From Labia minor (lineage: Eukaryota > Arthropoda > Insecta > Dermaptera > Spongiphoridae): a stretch of 64,000 nt of DNA. This document shows, one piece after another, positions 31,166 through 43,395 of the stretch (positions are counted from its first letter, which is position 1; the number at the start of each line of letters is the position of its first letter). The DNA lies in assembly GCA_963082975.1 (NCBI GenBank), contig OY720348.1:21815146-21879145 (forward strand). The letters run 5' to 3'. The notes beneath the pieces are model-generated. The model searched no databases. It was not told where the DNA came from and saw nothing but the letters and a program-made list of their open reading frames with translations. The translations under genes and the position numbers were made by a program.

Positions 31166-34100
31166 TTAAATTTTTAATTGTTGTTTTTTATATTCCCATA
31201 TAATAAGAGCTCCAGAAACATGAACATTTAAACTTCGAAGTTGTCCATATTGAGGAATTTCAACACAATATTCTAAAAGAGGCAACAAATCTGGAGATAT
31301 TCCTGTTTTTTCATTACTGCAAAATAAAATATATATATATATTTTATGTGAAATTCAGTGAAATAAATATTTGTATATTAAATTATATTTACCCAAGAAG
31401 TAATAAAGTTTTATCTGGAAATTTTACATTACATAATGAGATACTTTTAGCAGTTTGCTCAGCACCAATTAAGGTATAGCCCTCTTTTTTCATATTTAAC
31501 ATATATTCAGCTAATTCATTAATGCGCACCTATAAGTTTTTATAAATTTTGTTATTCAAATTATAAATTATTTTTGAATTTTTTTCATTTTTACCTCTTG
31601 GATATTTAACCATTTCTCTGCAGTTACACTTAATGATGTAAATTCTTTATTTATTATACTATTTTTATTATTTAAAATAAATTTTGAAATTCCCATAATT
31701 TCACAAGTTCTTGCAAGACCTCCAAGATTAGGCATTCTTTCAACTAGTGATGCACAAACAATCAAATTGGATGAAAAAATTTTTTTTTTACTTTCTTCCA
31801 ACATTAATTCTTGAAATGGCATCATCTTTTTTTGAACATTTGTTGAATCAATATTTAGAGGCATGTAAGAAGATGAATGAGAATATATTTCTAGAAATTA
31901 AATTTTAATTGGTAAATAAATTATCAATAAATTTAATTTGTTTTAATAAATCAACATATTTTATATTTATAAAATTGAACCAGAAAATTATTATTTAAAA
32001 AAATTAAATGTACTAAGTTTTCAATAAAATTAGTATAGAATAGTCAGATTAAATAATACTTTATAAACATACCGGAAGAATTATTTTTGTCTTCAATATG
32101 GTATATGAGATCATTTTCATTTTCTTTTGATATAATACAATTAATAAGTTTTATTTTTGATAAAGGAATAAATTCATCATCCTGTACTTGGGTTAATTTT
32201 GGTAAATAATGAAAGATAGTCTGAAATAAATTTTATATAATAATGTAGTATACTATATAATAATATTAACTAATAAAATAATAACTTTAACTTTCAATAA
32301 AGACAGATAAATTCTTTATTGAAAGTTAAAATAGTATTGATAAAAATAATTAATCAAGTTCAAAATATATTTTTATCGATTTATATATTAGTATAAATAT
32401 ACCAGTGCTTGACATTTGTATTTATGTAATATCAGATAATAAATCTTACATATTTCAAAACTTTTCTTATATGAAAGTAATACACTTTTTTGTGAAGATG
32501 TGGGACTATGAACTTTGTAAGCCACCAAGCCACCACTATTCTTCGAATTATTAAGGAGGCAAGTCAATATATTTTTTTGGTATTGACATCAATATTAAAT
32601 ATTATTATTAAAGTGTCCATATTACCTAGACAGTAATAATATAAGATCTTAACTTGAGGTGAAAGAATATTTGCTATTAAGGTCATGTCAAGTACTGGGT
32701 ACTAAGAATAGATATTTGCACCATTAGTTGACACTGATGTCAAGATGAAGATGAATGGGCACCAAAGGGTAACAGTTTGAAAAATTTGTTACTTCATTGA
32801 TGTTGTACCTTTAAATAAATAAACAAAAATAAAAAAATAAATGTTTAATTTAGTGTTAATTAGTGGCTACCGTTCCTGTCAACTACTGGATCATTTTAAT
32901 TTTAAAGTATCAACTACTGGTGCTTTTAGGTGCTAGTTTTTAAAAAAAAATTAAAAAATAGACAATTGCATTGGTTTCTAGACAAATTCTTCATTATTAG
33001 CCAATGAACAATATCACCCAAAACCCAAATTTATATCTGGTAAAAAAAATAAAATATCAAATTTTTCTCATAAAGTTGTCTTTATAGTGCCAACTACTGG
33101 TACATTTACCTCAAATGGGAATAATTAATAATAAAATAATTGATAAAATTGTTTATAATTTAATTATTTTCCTATACTATTTTATTATAAAAGTTGAACG
33201 TCAAAAACAGACATATATACTGAACTATATATACGTTTAGTTTTAATTTTAAAATACTAACCTTTAAATTATAACTAAAATGGGGATGAAACATTTTTAA
33301 TAAATTATATAAATTTTCTTCTTTATAATCTTTTTTAGAGGGAATGAAACCATTTAAATTAATATTTGTATATATCGCTTCATATTTTATTATAAGTTCA
33401 TTATTTTTCTTGCTTAAGCAAAATTGAAATAAATTTTCAAATACAATCTAAAAAAAAATCCTTTATTTAATGATAAAGTAACTTTCAATACAATAAAATG
33501 ATGATAGCATGCATGATATTTGAATAAATGGTAGAGTAAAGAAGAATTACAAGCAAGTCTTACTTATTCTAACAATAATTATTCTAACTATAAAATATAA
33601 AACTAAAAGAGGAAAATAATAATTTATTGAAAAAATTTTTAAAAAAACTTACCTGAGCATAAAGACGTGTGGTAAAATTTTGAGCCATAAGTAAAGGTAA
33701 TACATAATCTAATGATTGTTTAGTAAAGTCCATTTCTTCGATGCCAAGATGAATAAAATAAATTATAATTATCCAAATTTGTAAGTGATTATGATTATTT
33801 TCCGGAATCTGGAATCAAAAAAGATTTGTTGATTAAGTTTATTAAAGCCTTATTTGCGAGGACGTCTTTTTATACTTTTATTGAATATACCGTATATGAT
33901 AATAAAAAAATCTGGAGTGTCTCAACTCGACTATCTCGCAAATTTGAATTGGATTAATTAACATATTTTATATTTAAATTAAAATTAATAAATAATATTT
34001 ATTAAACCAGCGCGTGTCTGGTTCTTTGTTGATGGCACCACGACACGTGCTGACACGAGATTTGCAGTCGTGTTAAAAAATTAATTCTGATACTTTCAGC

Positions 34101-37100
34101 GATTCAATCAAGCTGAAATTCTATATATAACAGTTTTATACAATTTTTAATCATGTGAAAAACTATCAAACTTGTATCTTTATTTTTACGGTCACTTTAG
34201 AGGAAAAAAATCAAAACGTTGTAGGTAATGACCTTCTTCCGGTTGAGCTACATTTCTCAAAAGTTGATATAAAACTACGAATTTTGAATAATGCCCGTAT
34301 ACCGAATTTCATTATTCTAGCTCAAACCGTTTTCGCGTAATCTTGTCTACATACATATACACATATATATCCACACACACACAGACATTTTTCTCAATCT
34401 TAGTGAAAATGAATGACTCAGGGTCCTTCAAAACCTATAAAAACATCAAAATCTCGACATGGAAAATTTTCGTGATCGTAATACTATTTCTGGCGAGATA
34501 GTAAAAAGGTCATGAATTGACAATTTAATTCCTATAAAATTGCCTATAACCCTTAGCTCTAACTATTCCAATAAAATATCAATTTTTATTTATTTCACAT
34601 TTAAAATATAGATAATTGGGGTTTCTATATAGATTTAAAAAACATATATCTTATTTGGGTTGATTTAATTTTTCAGACGTATCAGACACTTTAATGCAAA
34701 AATAAAAACTAAATAAATAAATAAAACCACAATTTATATTTTCACTATTTCAAATAAACAACAAAATGAACAAAACATTTTAAAAAATATTTAAATATAT
34801 AATTTAGATATATTTCATAGTATTTCTAATTTTTTGCTCTTATTTGACCACACACATACACAGAGATTATTATGTCTCAAATAACAATGATTATTAATTT
34901 AGAATAAATAGAAATTATATATATATATATATATTTCAAAATCAGATAAATAAGTCACCTAGAATTATTGCTTTGTTTAATATTCATTGATATTTATTGA
35001 CACGCGTTAACTAATTACATTAAATAAGAAAAAATCCAAACTAGATGATTTTAAAAGAGAATGTTTTTGTTTAAATTGTAATTTTTTACTCGAAAAAATA
35101 TCGAACATCTATAAATATATTTAAGTAAAAGAATATATATATATATATTTCAGTAAAAGAAAATATATATATATATATATATATTGTAACAATTGTGATT
35201 AGTGATTGTTTGAATTTTTTAAATAATTCATTATAAATAAACAATTATTTTCTATTTATCCTAAAAAGTGAAAGAGGATCAGATTTAAGGTCAAATCACA
35301 TAATTTATTTTGGATTGCAAATTTTAAATTGAATTTGATCTGATTGGATATTCCTGAGATAAGTATAATATCAATTCTCGTTTAATCAATTAATATTTCC
35401 ATAATTTTATCTGTCATGTCTTATTTATAAAAGCTCATTTTCAAGGTTAAATTTATTAAACCTTAATGCTTAATATTAAAATATCATTTTAATATAATCA
35501 GATTAAGATTAAATCGTAACATTATAAAAAATAATAAAAATAAAAATAATATTAAAATACCTGTGAACAAACATCCCAAATGTTTCCCCTAATTTCTTTA
35601 TAACGTATTGCCAGAAGAGCGATTATCCATTGATAATAAAATTTGGTATTTGTTGGATGAGAAATTGTTTTGAGACTATTCAAAATATATACAAATATAT
35701 TTTTTGCTTCTTCCTAAAAAAGATATATGTATAATATATATTTTCTATCATCCGATATTTAATTTACATAATGAAAATACGAAGGTCGTACGAAAAGTTG
35801 TCCGATGATGATAATTAACAATCGTATAAAGAAATTTATAAAAATAAAAATGAATTACCATATTTATAAAATTATTGCAAATCAATAAAACTTGAAGTGT
35901 CCGTAGTTTTGTTCTATGTAAATAAGAATTTAAAAAATATTTAGTTTTTGATCGAGTTCTGTTTTTGTCTTTATCAAGTAAAAGTTGCAGAATTAGATTT
36001 ATTGTTTCCTTGTTTAATAAATGTAAAATATTAATTGCTTTTAACCGAATATCATAATCTTTCAAACTGAAATTTAAATCATATTTAATATAAGATCAAT
36101 GTATAATTAAGAGAAAAATAAAATTACTTTTCAAATGAATCATCCCAGAAAATAATTTCTTTTTGATTGTCAATAAAATCATATAGATCTTGAAGTAATC
36201 TGAAAATTATAATTTCATTATAAAAATTATACTATATATATAATTTAAAATTAAAAATCAATAAATTAAAAATTATATATATATGTGTTTAACAATAAAA
36301 AAATAAATATTAGATTTATATAAATTTTAAAATAATATTTAAAATTAATTACTTTTTATCTTTTTGTAATAATTCTCCATATGTAAGTGCATCAATAAAT
36401 GTGTTTTTCATATTTTTAATAATTACATTTGTATTACCATATATACAAGTGTTGTAGAATATTTTTATAAAAATATGTGCCACTTGTGGAATAGTTTCAG
36501 CTTGTTTGAATAATTCCACACCATATCGATCACAGTTAATCGAAGATTCTAAAATAGTCTGAAATAATGACAATTAAAATTGTAAAATTAATTTAATTAA
36601 ATTAATAATTAATATTAATAATATACTTACCTTAGAATGAAAAATCATGGAACAAAATTTGGTAATAGTCTTCATAAATGCATTTGAATTTTTTAAGTCA
36701 TTCGTTAAATTAAAACATTTATCGACAATGTTCTCAAGAAGGCAATTTTTGGTGTAAAATTTAGATTTGGATTTTAAAATTATTTCAATAACATTCATTA
36801 TATTTATAAGGGAATATTTATTCGTTATATCGAGTCCTTCATTGATATAATCTAATAAAGTTTCTTCTGAATAAATTAAATTATTGTTACTTTGTATATA
36901 TTCTGAATATAAAAACCATTTATTTTCTAAGTATTCAGAATTTATTAATGCAAAATTTCGATGAAAATCTTTCGTTGCATTGTTTATAATGTCGTTGTCT
37001 TTTAAAGTTGAATTAATTTGTTCTTCAAATTTTTTTATAATTAATGAATGATCTCTTTCTACATTTTTAAGAATTTCATTTTGATAATTTATGGTTTTTC

Positions 37101-39279
37101 TTATAATAACAAGAAATTTTATACAAGAATATTTTTCTAATGGTAATTGTCCAAAATTATTATTGGAATTTAAAATAGATTTTTGTGAATTCATTAGAAA
37201 ATTTATTGTCATATTATTTAATGGTTTCGTTTGTAGTAAAGTTTCTATTGTAGAAAAATATTTTATTGTTTTATCAATATCAATAATTTGAGTATATGTT
37301 TTAATTTTTGACATGATTGAATTAAGTAATTCTTCATAGACAGAATAGAAAATTTCTTTTATTTGTAAAAGAAGCGAAGTATTTGTGATACAATTGGACT
37401 CTTTAAAAAAATATTTAATAAATTCTAAAATATCTGTTGAAGAATCATTGGCATAAGGTCTTTTATGAATACCAATAAACTGATCTATTAATTTGGAAAA
37501 AGTTAAAATAATAGTTTGATATTTTTCTTGCCTAATTATATCTAGATGTAAAAGTAAAACAATCATTCTTGCTAATTTTTTAGTATAATTGTAATGATTT
37601 TTTCCTAAATAAGATATATTCATGACAATATATTCACACACAATTTCTTCGGTGTAATTTAATTTTAAAAATTGAATAATTTCTGGCATTTTTTTATTCA
37701 ATGTATCTTTTCTTAATACAGAAAAAAAATCACATAATATTTGTAATGGTATATTTTTTACAGATAAATTTAAAACTTGTTTAAGAAAACAACTTTCCGT
37801 TGAACAACGTAAATAATTATTTTGCGCATTTAAATTTGTTTCAAGAAAATTTTTAATTAAAATAATTGTTTCTGAATCATAAATTTCCGATGAAGAAATT
37901 TGAGACAAAATATAAGAGATATAAAAAAATGAAATTGGACCCCACTTTATTTCTACCATAATTTTAATTATATATTTAAAGTATTCTTGAGCAAAATTTG
38001 TTTTTAAAATATTTTCAAAATAAGAAATCAATGAATCAATAAAATCATCACGAGTTTTTTGTGTTAAATACAATGAATTATTAACAATTGGTAGAAGAGT
38101 TGATATTAATTTTTTATAATATAATGTATATTGCTGATTATTTGAAAAATCAAAAATATTTAAATTATGAATTGCCCAAAGATTTACCTTACTATTTTCA
38201 TGTGTTAATATTTTAATAAAAAGTATAACACTCCAGCTTATGTGAAAATTATTATAAATTTCTTTAACATAATTTAATGTGGGAGTTATTATATGTAATT
38301 GTCGTTCTTCTAATGTTTCTAATAATATAAAATAATTCTGCCAGGAAGAATTTTCTTTTATATTTGAATAAGCAACGTTAATATTACAATCGGTTGAGAC
38401 TAATATAGCTCTTTTTAAAATAAATAGAGCTTGTTTTCTAATTTGAAAATTAGTTGAAAGTAAATTCTCTTGAAGTAATTTCCAAAATTCTTCATCATTT
38501 AATAAAATATTTTGAAAACCACCAGGATTTTTTGGGAGAAAGTATTCTTTTAACATACATAGTAGTAAAAGTATTCTATTAATCCTGTGAATTTTATCAA
38601 ATGAATTTTCAAAATAAATAGATAGCATTGTCTGCCAAAGATCTTTTAAAAATTTATTGTTTTTAGATAAAATAAGAATTTTTGGTATAATATATACAAC
38701 ATTTTCTAAAGCTAAAAAATCATTTCCAAAACATGTCATATGAATTAAAATTTGATAAAATTCTTCATTATCAAATTCGGTAATGATATCAGAGGTATTG
38801 TTACGGTTCCCTATAATTTCAAGAATAATTAAAAATAATTTTAAATAAAATTCTAAATTATTATAATCAACATTTTGTACACAATCATCATGCTGATTTT
38901 TATTTAAATGTAATTTGAATTGATTTTTTACGATTTTGGTAAGATTTAATAAAATATCTGAATATTTTAAATCACAAATAAAAATTTCAATAATTTCACA
39001 AATTTTTGATGAATCGATTGTGTTATTTTCTGCTAAAGTTAATAAAAGATTAACAAGAGAGTCTACTTTATCTTGAGGTAATAATTCTTCATTAGGAAAC
39101 ATCTCAATTTTTATTTTTAAAAGATCATATAAATTTTCCAAGAGGATAACGTCTGAACATATTTGGGTGTTTAATTTTCTTGCTATTTGTTGAATCACAT
39201 AATTAAGATGTGTTTGAATTTCATCTTCTTTGACAGTACATTGTATGAGGTTAACAAGTGATAGTTGTTTCGAATTCAT
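31166..39279 (-). CDS. TARBP1: TARBP1-like SpoU RNA 2'-O-methyltransferase
   Basis: Eleven exons on minus join in frame to 1453 aa: 39279-36631, 36558-36353, 36199-36128, 36066-35859, 35713-35561, 33808-33653, 33447-33262, 32220-32073, 31890-31595, 31529-31393, 31316-31166. The long N-terminal part (883 residues in exon 1 alone) is Leu/Ile/Asn-rich and helical-looking, like the repeat region of TARBP1/yeast Trm3. The C-terminal ~160 residues are a SPOUT domain with its three motifs: [14 protein letters not shown] (~1298), LLLGNEKTGIS (~1402) and [16 protein letters not shown] (~1430). Family members methylate the ribose of G18 in tRNA using S-adenosylmethionine. Human TARBP1 is 1621 aa, so this is complete but shorter. 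An H1 repeat sits in the 1.75 kb intron before exon 6. Confidence 0.92.
33911..34502 (-). mobile_element. H1 Helentron-like repeat in a TARBP1 intron
   Basis: Near full length, inverted. Left end TCTGGAGTGTCTCAACTCG-ACTATCTCGC; right end CTGGCGAGATAGT followed by A. The hairpin has one mismatch (GAGTG/CAACTC). CA-rich microsatellite at about 34355-34382. Confidence 0.75.
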
Positions 39280-39643
39280 TTTCTATAATCACACTAGAAA
39301 ATTTCACAAAATTATAATTTCCATGTCAAAAATTTATAGAATATCTAAAACTAATATTTCTTAACACGTGGAGATTAGACTAATAATAGTAACAGGTGGT
39401 GAAATTTAATAAAAACATATGAATTAAAACCACATTTATCAAATGAGAATTTTATTGAAAAAGGACACACTAGATAATAATGATTTTATATGAAATGTTT
39501 AATCGAATGTAGTTTTTTAATGGTATTGTGTCAAAAAATCAAAATACTTTAATAAAATAACCAATAGTTTATTTTGATAAATCTTACTCAGTGCCATCTA
39601 CATTTTGTTGTGTGAAGTGGTAGGAAGGAATGAATTTAATATA
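39280..39643. other. Upstream region of TARBP1
   Basis: Presumed promoter and 5' leader of TARBP1. AT-rich with no recognisable factor site or reading frame. Confidence 0.35.
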
Positions 39644-39975
39644 CGAGTGCAGGTCAATAAGTTCGTGACTTTTTGAATGAAACTCAGGTTTTTGGATAAA
39701 AATTATTTTATTTTTCTCCTAATCTCCTTTGAGCAGGATACACTGCGTCCAATGTTTTTCCAATTTTTTTATATAAGATTTCCACTTTTTTCCATTTTCT
39801 TCTCAAATCACGAGGTAGTCTGCTATTAATGGATGTCAAACAAAAATTAAAAGACCCAGCTGGTTCAAATTTCGACAGGAGTCAGCTGATTGTTGACTGC
39901 TGACAGGAGCAGTGTTGTCATTTCATTTAAGAGACGGAAAATTCAAAAAGTCACAAACTTATTGACCTGCCCTCG
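39644..39975. mobile_element. mariner-type MITE with TA duplication
   Basis: Terminal inverted repeats CGAGTGCAGGTCAATAAG... and ...CTTATTGACCTGCCCTCG, about 33 bp with few mismatches, flanked by TA on both sides. Next to each arm is GTGACTTTTT / AAAAAGTCAC. At 332 bp it is far too short for a transposase, so it is an internally deleted, non-autonomous Tc1/mariner-family copy. Confidence 0.8.
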
Positions 39976-41717
39976 TAAATATATATTTTTGTTTGCACAT
40001 TGTTTAGAATTTAAAATTTTTTGCACATCTTCACGTTTCATGACCTGAAGAATCGAAAAGTGACTAGAATTTTTGTCTGTGAGTATGTATGTATGTATGT
40101 TAGTCTATCTTGAAAATTGTGATGCTATAGACTCAAAATTGGCTGAACCGATTACTATGAAATTACATCACAAGATTCTTATATGCTTCTATTTGAACAT
40201 AGGCTATAAATTTTATCTATATCTAATCAATGATTGCAAAAATTAATTTTTAAAAATTTATATAATGATTCATGTTGTTCATTCGAATACTCAACCGCTT
40301 CAGAGAGCATCCCCATGGCACGTACGATACTGAATATAAAAGTTATTCTAGCAATTTACCACTAAAAATTATTATAATATTTAAATTTTAATTTTAATTT
40401 CTAATATTCAAAAATCATTTCAATTATTTAATTTACTCTAAAATTTTTCATTTTAATTAATTTAATAAAATATTTAGATAATATCTATCTTAAATTATTC
40501 TTATTTTATTTGAATATTTCTTCTTTTCTAAAATAAATTTTATCAATGTCTTATAAAAAAAAATGGAAATTATTTTTTATTAATTAATTTTTTTAATTTT
40601 CTTATATCCAAACCGTTCTGAAAAAAAACCCCCAAAAAATAGTGAAGCCCTCTACTGGCCAAATTAATAAAACATCAATATGGTAGACAAATTGAATGTC
40701 AATGGGATTATATACATATTTTAATAATTTTCATCTCAGAAACTATAAGTGACTGAATCATTTGCTAATTTAATAGTCACTTGGAATTATAAAAGGAAAC
40801 CACTGGTAAAGTTTTATCCAAATCCCTTTAGCTTCCGTTTTTGTAAATAATTTTCTTTTTTTCTTATGAATGTAGGGGAAGTGGGGCAGATTCATACAAG
40901 AGGCACCTAAATAGATTAGATATATCTGATGTTAAGCTCACATAATAAGAATGAATGACTTATGCGTGTAGGCATAGCTTATTTATGTATGTGGTTACTG
41001 AAGGAGTTTGACAGAAGCCGGTGTAAAACGAACGCACGTTGATATGACACGAAACGTCATTCAGCCAGGCCTAAGTAATTTAATAACCTCACTTTTAATG
41101 TCTTTTTCTAATAAAAGCTGCTCTCTAAATTGTTCTGTTCCATTTTATTTAATAGATAAGTTTGGAAATTGATCTATGAATAATTCTATATGGTTCCCTT
41201 TTTTATAGGAATATTTTGATTTTATTTTCTTGTGATGGGACAGGGTATACGGTATACGGGGCACTTTTATAGAGTATCCTAAATCAACTAAGACAGTCAA
41301 CATTTTAAAATTCAACAAAGATTTATCTTTTTAAAACTTACATAACTTATTATTGTTGTTAAGATAATTCCCTTCAAGTTAATAAGTTTTTAACTTAGTT
41401 CCCTCGGTGCCATAAAAAGAAAAATTTATATTTATGTTATTTTCTTTTTATAAGTACTATTTGGTTATAGAGACTATTATTGCTTTTGTTTTCATAAACG
41501 TTTTGTTTTGATAATAAACATTTCATGCACAGCTTGTGTATTTTTTACGTTTTTTTCAACTTATGTATGTGGTGATATTATTATTAATAAAAATAAAAAT
41601 ATTTCTATTTGAGAATTGCTAAAATTAAAAATATTTTCAATAAGTGATCCAAAAAAATGATAAAAACCCATTAACTTATTATTATTTACAGGAATAAAAG
41701 GTTATATATATATAAAT
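39976..41717. other. Intergenic region with a degraded dispersed repeat
   Basis: At 40035-40330 a TGTCTGTGAGTATGTATGTA microsatellite followed by GGCTGAACCGATTACTATG and a GC-richer end has the layout of a Helitron-derived repeat internal region, but termini are not visible. The rest is AT-rich; nothing codes. It could include the 5' flank of the Helitron ORF that follows. Confidence 0.4.
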
Positions 41718-42605
41718 ATGGAATGCCTGAAAATAATTAAACGAGAGCGCACGTTATCCGATGAGGAGAAGGAATTAAATGAAGTGTCAATTAATCAATC
41801 AGAGGTTAATAAAGCGACCAATTTAGCTAAACGTCGAAAACGTACTAAAAAACAACCTGAAGATGTGCTCGCTGAAAAGCGCATAAAAGCTAGAATACGT
41901 ATGCAAAAATTACGGTCGAGAGAAACAGCTGAGGCACGTGAGTCTCGCCTTGAGAAGGATAGACTACGTCATATTCAAGCACGGGCGATGGCAACTGCTG
42001 AATTTGGTGAATGTCAGAAAATAATTAAACAAGAGCGCACGTTATCCGATGAGGAGAAGGAATTAGATGACGTGGCAATTAATCAATCAGAGGTTATTAA
42101 AGCGACCAATTTAGCTAAACGTCGCAAACGTGCTAATAAACAAACTGTAGATGTGCTTGTTGAAAAGCGCATAAAAGCTAGAATACGTATGCAAAAATTA
42201 CGGTCGAAAGAAACAGCTGAGGAACGTGAGTCTCGCCTTGAGAAGGATAGACTACGTCATATACAAGCACGGTCGATTGAACCCATTGAAGTTGGTGAAT
42301 CTCGACGTGAAAAAGATAGGATTCGTCATTTCCAAGCACGGTTGAGTGAAAGCTTTTTGGCTGGTATATTTCGCCGAGAGAAAGATAGACTTCGTCATAT
42401 TCGAGCACGGTCGATTGCAATCGCTGAATTTGGTGAATCTTCCCGTGAAAATGACAGACTTTGTTACCTCCAAACACCGGCCATTGAAACTGCTGAAGTT
42501 GGTGAATCTCCCTGTGAAAGGAAGAAACTTGGTCATTCCCAAGCACGATCGATTGAAACGCCTGAAGTATTGAATCTCTCCAAGAAAAGGATAGACTTTA
42601 ATTAA
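41718..42605 (+). pseudogene. Helitron-type Rep/Hel protein, N-terminal repeat region (truncated)
   Basis: True ATG at 41718; 295 codons to a premature stop. The protein is made of Arg/Glu-rich repeats of the type ESRLEKDRLRHIQARS. Residues 1 to ~97 are tandemly duplicated as ~98 to ~192 (ERTLSDEEKEL and RMQKLRS occur in both). Such repeats are, to my recollection, found at the N-terminus of arthropod Helitron helicase proteins. The last repeat shifts frame near 42569 (IESLQEKDRL continues in another frame) and an H2 repeat begins just after. From about 43140 the plus strand resumes with typical Helitron N-terminal text (see that entry). Basic, charged and probably DNA-binding; not a working transposase. 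Confidence 0.65.
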
Positions 42606-42617
42606 TTAAAATATGAG

Positions 42618-43129
42618 CTGTGGCCAGGCACAGAACCGACCGACGATGTGAAATAAATCAATTACCAACAACGAATCATGCATTTTCTTAACCGAAAAAA
42701 GTATTTTTAGCATGATGTCTGTCCGTATATATATATATATATATAAATTATAAAAACAAATATTTTTAAAACTTGAATTAAAATGACTAAATTATATTAT
42801 TTTGGTTTTTATTTTTAGTTTAATTACTCAATTATTAATTACTACTATATTTGAAGTGAAATATTTTCCAACAATAAATATAAAATTAATATTTTGTAAA
42901 CTACCACTTCTGGTTTCCGGATATACACCAAAAGTTGATGAATTCGTGGTACTTATGAATGAACTAAATCAAAATGTGTTGAGCCGTTCAACCTGTACAC
43001 ATCTATACTGATGGACAGACATCATGCTAAAAATACTTTTTTCGGTTAAGAAAATGCATGATTCGTGGAAATATGTAAAAATCTCCACATGGTGTGAAAA
43101 TAATACCACTCTTACTATCGACGGTCGGT
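42618..43129 (-). mobile_element. H2 Helentron-like repeat splitting the Helitron ORF
   Basis: Left end CTGTGGCCAGGCACAG (perfect hairpin, stem CTGTG/CACAG) then AACCGACCGACG; right end CGACGGTCGGT before an A run. Internal TA microsatellite at 42726-42744. Shares GCATGATTCGTGG, ACACCAAAAGTTGATGAATT and ATCATGCTAAAAATAC with the copy at 11896-12521. Confidence 0.75.
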
Positions 43130-43137
43130 AAAAATAC

Positions 43138-43395
43138 TATCGCAGCAGAATTTCTCAAAACAATTAACACATTTTGTGATCATTATTGTAAAATCTGCGA
43201 GAAACAACGTTACCCGGATCATCTTGGCAAATATCAAAACGTAACTTGAAAGTTATATTTGGTTTCTGGACTTGGAAATAAAAATGAGTTAATTATTTGT
43301 CATCGTTGTCATATGCATTTGAAGATTAGAAAGGTTCTATGTCCATCAAAGGGGTACTGGAATTGTAAGCGACCCTGTGACATCCCGGAATGAAA
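43138..43395 (+). pseudogene. Helitron-type protein, continuation after the H2 insertion
   Basis: Reads EFLKTINTFCDHYCKICEKQ with RYPDHLGKYQN, then after a stop LSGLGNKNELIICHRCHMHLK-type text and GYWNCKRPCDIPE. Two Cys pairs and a CHRC motif followed by an IP near the end match the zinc-binding segment upstream of the Rep domain in Helitron proteins. No Rep or helicase domain follows in the window. Broken by at least one stop. Confidence 0.6.

Noticed and set aside
42178-42573. Several antisense and alternate-frame open stretches over the Helitron repeat ORF
   Set aside because: They mirror the repetitive plus-strand coding sequence and show no family resemblance.
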